The notes below the pieces were generated by a model. It did not search any database. It saw nothing but the letters and a program-made list of their open reading frames with translations, and was not told the DNA's origin. Below, one piece after another: positions 6,256-10,016 of a stretch of 10,016 nucleotides of DNA (position 1 is its first letter; the number at the start of each line of letters is the position of its first letter). The position numbers were made by a program, and so were the translations under genes. Origin of the DNA: Pedosphaera sp. (lineage in GTDB: Bacteria > Verrucomicrobiota > Verrucomicrobiia > Limisphaerales > Pedosphaeraceae); assembly GCA_028293465.1 (NCBI GenBank), contig JAQGOT010000334.1:1-10016 (forward strand). The letters are read 5' to 3'.

Positions 6256-9096
6256 TTAAGCTTGCGCAACCAACTGCCGCAGCACAAACGGTAAAATCCC
6301 GCCATGCTGGTAGTAATCAATTTCAATCGGCGTATCGATGCGGCAGCGCACGGGCACATTTTCCACCTGTCCATTTGCGCGGGTGATGCGCAGCGTCAGG
6401 TCTTGTTGCGGTTTCAAATCCGCGCCCAGGCCGAGGACGTCGTAGGTTTCGCTGCCGTCCAGCTTCAAGGTCTGCGCCGTGGTTCCCTCCTTGAATTGCA
6501 ACGGCAGCACCCCCATCCCGACGAGATTCGAGCGATGAATGCGTTCGAAGCTTTGCGCCACGACCACCTTCACCCCCAGCAAATTTGTTCCTTTCGCCGC
6601 CCAATCGCGCGAACTGCCCGTTCCGTATTCCTGACCCGCCAACACAATCAACGGCGTTTTCTGCTCCGCGTGCTTCATCGCCGCGTCAAAAATGCTCATG
6701 ACCTCCCCCGATGATTGCAACTTGGTTACTCCGCCTTCCACGCCCGGCACCATCAGGTTCTTGATCCGCACGTTGGCGAACGTCCCGCGCGTCATGATGC
6801 GGTCATTGCCGCGACGCGATCCGTAGCTGTTGAAATCCGCGTAGTCCACTCCGTTATCGATCAGGTATTTTCCCGCCGGCGAGGTCTTCTTGATGCTGCC
6901 CGCCGGAGAAATATGGTCCGTGGTCACGCTGTCGCCGAAGATGCCCAGCGGACGCGCCCCCTTGATTTCCCGGATCTCACCCGGTTGCAAGCTGAACTGG
7001 GTGAAGAACGGCGGCTCCTGGATATAAGTGCTCTGGCTGTCCCACTCGTAAACATTCCCCACGCTGGCAGGAATCTCGTTCCACTTTGGATTCTGCTCGG
7101 CAAAGTTCTTATAAAGCCGCTGAAAAACCTCCGGCTTCAACGCGGCTTGCATCTGGTCCCGCACTTCCTGCAACGTCGGCCAGATGTCCTTCAAATAAAC
7201 CGGCTTGCCATCCTTGCCGTTTCCAATTGGTTCGCTGCCCAGATCGATATCCACCCGTCCTGCCAACGCGAACGCCACCACCAACGGTGGTGACATCAGG
7301 AAATTGGCCTTGATATTCTGATGCACCCGCGCTTCAAAATTCCGGTTGCCGGAAAGCACCGACGCCGCCACCAGATCGTTCTTGATAATCGCCTCTTCAA
7401 TCGGCGCCGCCAGCGGTCCCGAGTTGCCGATGCACGTCGTGCAACCATAACCCACCAGGTTAAACCCGAGTTGGTCCAGATAAGGCTGCAGGCCCGTCCG
7501 CGTAAGATAATCCGTCACCACCCGTGAGCCGGGAGCCAACGAGGACTTCACCACGGGATTCATCTTCAAACCCTTTTCCACCGCCTTCTTCGCCAGCAAC
7601 CCCGCCGCGAGCATCACGCTCGGATTGGAAGTGTTGGTACAGCTCGTGATCGCAGCAATCAAAACGCTTCCGTGCCCGATGAACGCGTCCACTCTCGGAA
7701 ACGCCGTCGTTGGGACGCTCTCCGCCGAGTCGGGCGTGGGATGCACATCGCGCATTTCTGATTCGCTCGGCGAGACCCGCGCTTTGCTTTGCCCATAGCT
7801 ATGGTTGATGGTCGTCTCTGCGGGCGCTCCCGTATCCACCTCCACCCGCAACCCCATCTCATCCGCCTTCTTGCCAAACCCGTTTTCGGCAATGGCCCGC
7901 GAGAAGGAACTGATGAATTCCTCCTTCATCCTCGGCAATTCAATTCGGTCCTGCGGCCGTTTCGGTCCGGCGACACTCGGTTGCACGGAGCCCAACTCGA
8001 GTTCGAATTCCTGCGAATAAATCACATCGCCCTTCTGCGGAATCCCGAAGAGCCCCTGGGCGCGGTAATAATTTTCGTAGAGTTTGCAATGCTCCTCACT
8101 GCGCCCGGTTGCCCGCAGATAGTTCACACATTCCGCATCGATCGGAAAGAAGCCCATCGTCGCGCCGTATTCCGGTGCCATGTTCGCAATGGTCGCGCGA
8201 TCCACCACCGGCAGCGCCGCCGCGCCCGGCCCGTAAAATTCAACAAACTTCCCGACGACCTTGGCCTTGCGCAACATCTGCGTGACGGTCAGCGCCAGAT
8301 CGGTCGCCGTCACCCCTTCGCGCAACGCCCCGGTCAAGTGCACGCCCACCACGTCCGGCGTCAGAAAATAAACCGGCTGGCCCAGCATGCCCGCTTCGGC
8401 TTCGATGCCACCCACGCCCCAGCCCACGATGCCCAGGCCGTTGATCATGGTGGTGTGCGAATCAGTGCCCACCAGCGTGTCCGGATAATAAACGCCGTCG
8501 CCCGTCGACAGCACACCCTTCGCCAGATATTCCAAGTTGACCTGGTGCACGATCCCAATGCCGGGCGGCACCACCTTGAACGTGTCGAACGCCTGCATGC
8601 CCCACTTCAGAAACTGATAACGCTCGCGGTTGCGCTGAAATTCGATGTCCAAGTTCCTGTTCAGCGCCGCCGCATTGCCCGCAAAATCCACCTGCACGGA
8701 ATGGTCCACCACCAGATCCACCGGCACCAACGGCTCGATCATCTTGGGATTTTTCCCCATCCGGGCCACCGCCGAGCGCATGGCCGCCAAATCCACCAAC
8801 AGCGGCACACCGGTAAAATCTTGCAAGACAATCCGGGCCACGATGAAAGGAATTTCCTCCGTCCGCCCAGCTTTCGGCTGCCATTGCGCCAACTCCTTGA
8901 TGTTCTTCTCCGTGACCTTCTTCCCGTCGCAGTTGCGGAGCACCGCTTCCAGCACCAACCGGATGGAAACCGGCAGCTTTGAAATCGGGCCGACACCCGC
9001 TTTTTCCAGGGCGGGCAGCGAATAAAATGAGCCTTGTTTACCGTTCCCCAGATCAAATTTCTGGAGTGTGTTGAATAGGTTATGCGCGTTCTTCAT
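6256..9096 (-). CDS. acnA: Aconitate hydratase A (aconitase)
   Basis: It interconverts citrate and isocitrate via cis-aconitate in the TCA cycle, in the cytoplasm, using a 4Fe-4S cluster. I start it at the ATG at 9096 (946 residues), not at the in-frame TTG at 9138: family homology begins at FNTLQKFDLGNGKQGSFYSL, and a candidate promoter would place transcription start downstream of the TTG. Motifs in order: DSHTT (212-216), SCTNTSNPSVM (485-495, cluster Cys486), GCTTCIGNSG (551-560, cluster Cys552 and Cys555), SGNRNFEARVH (582-592), then the swivelling domain with GDSVTTDHISPAGS (721-734) and GQEYGTGSSRDW (821-832). All three cluster ligands are present. It is longer than E. coli AcnA (891). 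Much of the excess is a Ser/Pro-rich segment at about residues 427-470, ahead of the first cluster Cys, described separately. No Shine-Dalgarno is visible. Confidence 0.97.
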   Translation of the reverse strand: MKNAHNLFNTLQKFDLGNGKQGSFYSLPALEKAGVGPISKLPVSIRLVLEAVLRNCDGKKVTEKNIKELAQWQPKAGRTEEIPFIVARIVLQDFTGVPLLVDLAAMRSAVARMGKNPKMIEPLVPVDLVVDHSVQVDFAGNAAALNRNLDIEFQRNRERYQFLKWGMQAFDTFKVVPPGIGIVHQVNLEYLAKGVLSTGDGVYYPDTLVGTDSHTTMINGLGIVGWGVGGIEAEAGMLGQPVYFLTPDVVGVHLTGALREGVTATDLALTVTQMLRKAKVVGKFVEFYGPGAAALPVVDRATIANMAPEYGATMGFFPIDAECVNYLRATGRSEEHCKLYENYYRAQGLFGIPQKGDVIYSQEFELELGSVQPSVAGPKRPQDRIELPRMKEEFISSFSRAIAENGFGKKADEMGLRVEVDTGAPAETTINHSYGQSKARVSPSESEMRDVHPTPDSAESVPTTAFPRVDAFIGHGSVLIAAITSCTNTSNPSVMLAAGLLAKKAVEKGLKMNPVVKSSLAPGSRVVTDYLTRTGLQPYLDQLGFNLVGYGCTTCIGNSGPLAAPIEEAIIKNDLVAASVLSGNRNFEARVHQNIKANFLMSPPLVVAFALAGRVDIDLGSEPIGNGKDGKPVYLKDIWPTLQEVRDQMQAALKPEVFQRLYKNFAEQNPKWNEIPASVGNVYEWDSQSTYIQEPPFFTQFSLQPGEIREIKGARPLGIFGDSVTTDHISPAGSIKKTSPAGKYLIDNGVDYADFNSYGSRRGNDRIMTRGTFANVRIKNLMVPGVEGGVTKLQSSGEVMSIFDAAMKHAEQKTPLIVLAGQEYGTGSSRDWAAKGTNLLGVKVVVAQSFERIHRSNLVGMGVLPLQFKEGTTAQTLKLDGSETYDVLGLGADLKPQQDLTLRITRANGQVENVPVRCRIDTPIEIDYYQHGGILPFVLRQLVAQA
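7719..7775 (-). repeat. Nested imperfect inverted repeat inside acnA
   Basis: The outer arms TCTCCGCCGAG (7719-7729) and CTCGGCGAGA (7766-7775) pair over 10 bp with one bulged base. Centred between them, ATGCACATCGCGCAT (7741-7755) folds as a 6-bp hairpin with one wobble pair and a 3-base loop. Both share a centre near 7747-7748. The structure lies within the extra segment of aconitase, not in conserved core sequence. It resembles a palindromic dispersed element that is read through in frame, but no second copy is visible in this window. Confidence 0.45.
7793..7804. repeat. 12-bp perfect palindrome CCATAGCTATGG
   Basis: A perfect palindrome near the N-terminal border of the extra aconitase segment, 17 bp from the nested inverted repeat. 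Perfect 12-bp palindromes occur by chance a few times per 10 kb, so its position is the only reason to list it. Confidence 0.35.
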
Positions 9097-9140
9097 AAAA
9101 TCATCAATTCTGACAATATAACCCGGATCGCCGGACAAGA

Positions 9141-9169
9141 AAAATGCGGTTTGGCCGCGCCCGTGTCAA
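9141..9169 (-). promoter_or_regulatory. Candidate sigma-70 promoter of acnA
   Basis: A perfect TTGACA -35 box (9169-9164) is followed after 17 bp by CATTTT (9146-9141), a poor -10 box. Transcription would start near 9134, leaving a leader of about 38 bases before the ATG at 9096. The weak -10 suggests an activator or a different -10. Located between the peroxiredoxin terminator and acnA. Confidence 0.4.
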
Positions 9170-9251
9170 GCAAGGCGATACCCCCTTGAGCCCTTGGCAC
9201 AAGGATAAACCACCTGCTCTCAACACCTTTTCCCTCCTCCATCCGCACCCG

Positions 9252-9285
9252 AAATAACGCCGGCGGAAGCCACCTCCCGCCGGCG
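9252..9285 (-). terminator. Rho-independent terminator of the peroxiredoxin gene
   Basis: Nine perfectly paired GC-only bases (CGCCGGCGG at 9258-9266 with CCGCCGGCG at 9277-9285) enclose a 10-base loop. On the minus strand the stem is followed by TTATTT (9257-9252). It begins 25 bases after the peroxiredoxin stop codon and ends well before the acnA promoter, so it should separate the two transcripts. It is by far the strongest hairpin seen between genes here. Confidence 0.75.
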
Positions 9286-9310
9286 CGCTTTAAAGTTCAA
9301 TCTGCTCTGC

Positions 9311-9790
9311 CTAATTCAACTTCGCCAGCTTGTCCTTGACGGCGGCAAAGTTGGGCAATTCCTTCGGCGATGGCGTCTTTTCGCTGTATTGAATGACCCC
9401 GTTTTTGTCGATGACGAAGGCAGCCCTGGCTGCGGTGTCACCCACGCCAGCCAACATCGGGAACAGCACGTCGTATTGCTTGGTCACTTCCTTGTTCAAA
9501 TCGCTGACCAACGTGATGCCGATCTTTTCCTTCTGCGCCCAGGCTTCCTGTGCGAACGGCGTATCCACGCTGACCGCGATCACCTCGGCGTTCAGACCGG
9601 CGTAGGCGGACAACCCCGCCGTGATGTCGCACAATTCCGTGGTGCAAACGCCGGTAAATGCCGCCGGGAAAAACAGCAGGACGGTGTTCTTCTTGCCGAA
9701 GTTGTTGCTCAGTTTCACGTCCACCAGGCCGGAGGCCTGCTTGGACTTAAGGGTAAAATCAGGTGCTTTGGTGCCGACTGCGAGTGCCAT
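9311..9790 (-). CDS. Peroxiredoxin, AhpC/TSA family
   Basis: A thiol peroxidase that reduces hydrogen peroxide and organic peroxides in the cytoplasm. It has 159 residues of thioredoxin-fold type: GTKAPDFTL at 6-14, the active-site loop PAAFTGVCTTELC at 42-54 with peroxidatic Cys49, and a second Cys54 placed C-x4-C as in PrxQ-type resolving cysteines. IAVSVDTPF is at 71-79 and the conserved Arg122 precedes FVIDKNGVI. The loop and C-terminus look closest to the AhpE/Prx5-like group; PrxQ is the alternative because of Cys54. The start ATG is fixed by homology and lies about 37 bases after a predicted transcription start, without a Shine-Dalgarno. It has its own strong promoter and a terminator. 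A second peroxiredoxin gene lies directly upstream. Confidence 0.93.
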   Translation of the reverse strand: MALAVGTKAPDFTLKSKQASGLVDVKLSNNFGKKNTVLLFFPAAFTGVCTTELCDITAGLSAYAGLNAEVIAVSVDTPFAQEAWAQKEKIGITLVSDLNKEVTKQYDVLFPMLAGVGDTAARAAFVIDKNGVIQYSEKTPSPKELPNFAAVKDKLAKLN

Positions 9791-9833
9791 AATATTTATT
9801 GGGTTGATGATTTATTCTAATTTAGCGTGTGCG

Positions 9834-9862
9834 TTTATAATTGCCAGACATACCACTGTCAA
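9834..9862 (-). promoter_or_regulatory. Near-consensus sigma-70 promoter of the peroxiredoxin gene
   Basis: TTGACA (9862-9857), a 17-bp spacer, and TATAAA (9839-9834) match the housekeeping consensus at 11 of 12 positions. Transcription would start near 9827. The leader is AT-rich and has no Shine-Dalgarno. The promoter sits in the 91-bp gap after the upstream peroxiredoxin gene, so strong constitutive expression of the downstream gene alone is expected. Confidence 0.75.
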
Positions 9863-9881
9863 ACCGCGATTCTGCCGCCCG

Positions 9882-10016
9882 CTACAGCGCCGCCAGCACT
9901 TCCTCAGCGTGCTCCTCCGGTTTTACCGTCGGCCAGATCTTTTTGATCGTCCCCTCCGGCCCGATCAGGAACGACACCCGGTGCGTGCCCATATACTTGC
10001 GGCCCATGAAGATCTT
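9882..10016 (-). CDS. bcp: Peroxiredoxin Bcp/PrxQ type, C-terminal end only
   Basis: The last 44 codons of a gene running off the right edge. The residues include KIFMGRKYMGTHRVSFLIGP, then a Gly-Thr-Ile turn, KKIWPTVKPEEHAEEVLAAL and a TAG at 9884-9882. This matches the C-terminal end of thioredoxin-dependent thiol peroxidase Bcp (a K-x-Y-M/Y-G-K-x-Y-x-G-x-x-R segment, the FLI-P-x-G-x-I strand, then the HAEEVL helix). The catalytic cysteines lie outside the window, so activity cannot be judged. It is on the same strand as the next peroxiredoxin gene, and no terminator is seen between them. Confidence 0.85.
   Translation of the reverse strand, partial: KIFMGRKYMGTHRVSFLIGPEGTIKKIWPTVKPEEHAEEVLAAL

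Noticed and set aside
7789..8982. A 397-codon open frame on the plus strand opposite acnA
   Set aside because: It is antisense to conserved aconitase codons, is rich in His/Arg/Gln as expected from a complement-strand shadow in GC-rich DNA, and shows no recognisable domain.
9097..9138. N-terminal extension of aconitase from the in-frame TTG at 9138
   Set aside because: The 14 extra residues lack homology, and the candidate promoter would start transcription downstream of this TTG.

Overview
The window reads as ordinary bacterial chromosome, moderately GC-rich and densely coding. The best guess at its origin is a member of the Verrucomicrobiota, in the Pedosphaera/Limisphaera direction. That rests on the style of the LacI-family regulator, the RsmB-type methyltransferase with a GEGGK motif I, a pseudopilin-G-like orphan protein, and a PilT-type ATPase followed by a degenerate receiver protein. 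It is inference from protein character, not from a marker gene. Almost none of the start codons has a recognisable Shine-Dalgarno sequence.

Plus-strand half (1-5004). The window opens inside a PilT/PilU-like pilus-retraction ATPase. Three bases after its stop comes a small receiver-like protein that lacks the phosphorylation residues, and the pair looks like one operon. After a gap of about 200 bp come tlyA (rRNA 2'-O-methyltransferase) and nadK (NAD kinase), which overlap by 26 bp. A LacI-family regulator follows. Its start codon lies inside the end of a 17-codon upstream ORF that has the only convincing Shine-Dalgarno in the window. Next is a small membrane-anchored protein with a pseudopilin-G-type C-terminal half but no prepilin cleavage motif.

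Minus-strand half (5038-10016). In transcription order, from the right edge, these are: the C-terminal end of a Bcp/PrxQ-type peroxiredoxin, a second peroxiredoxin (AhpC/TSA family) with a near-consensus sigma-70 promoter and a strong hairpin terminator, aconitase A, and an RsmB/NOP-type RNA cytosine-C5 methyltransferase. The two peroxiredoxins sit upstream of an enzyme whose 4Fe-4S cluster is oxidant-sensitive, which makes a loose functional theme. Promoter and terminator signals suggest they are separate transcription units. The two gene blocks converge at about 5005-5037.

I do not see a new multi-gene system, phage, insertion sequence or CRISPR array. The observations most worth following are: an extra segment of about 44 residues inside aconitase that carries nested palindromes, as if a small palindromic element had inserted in frame; the leader ORF coupled to the LacI-type gene; and the small degenerate proteins beside the PilT and LacI genes. 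No gap between genes exceeds about 215 bp.
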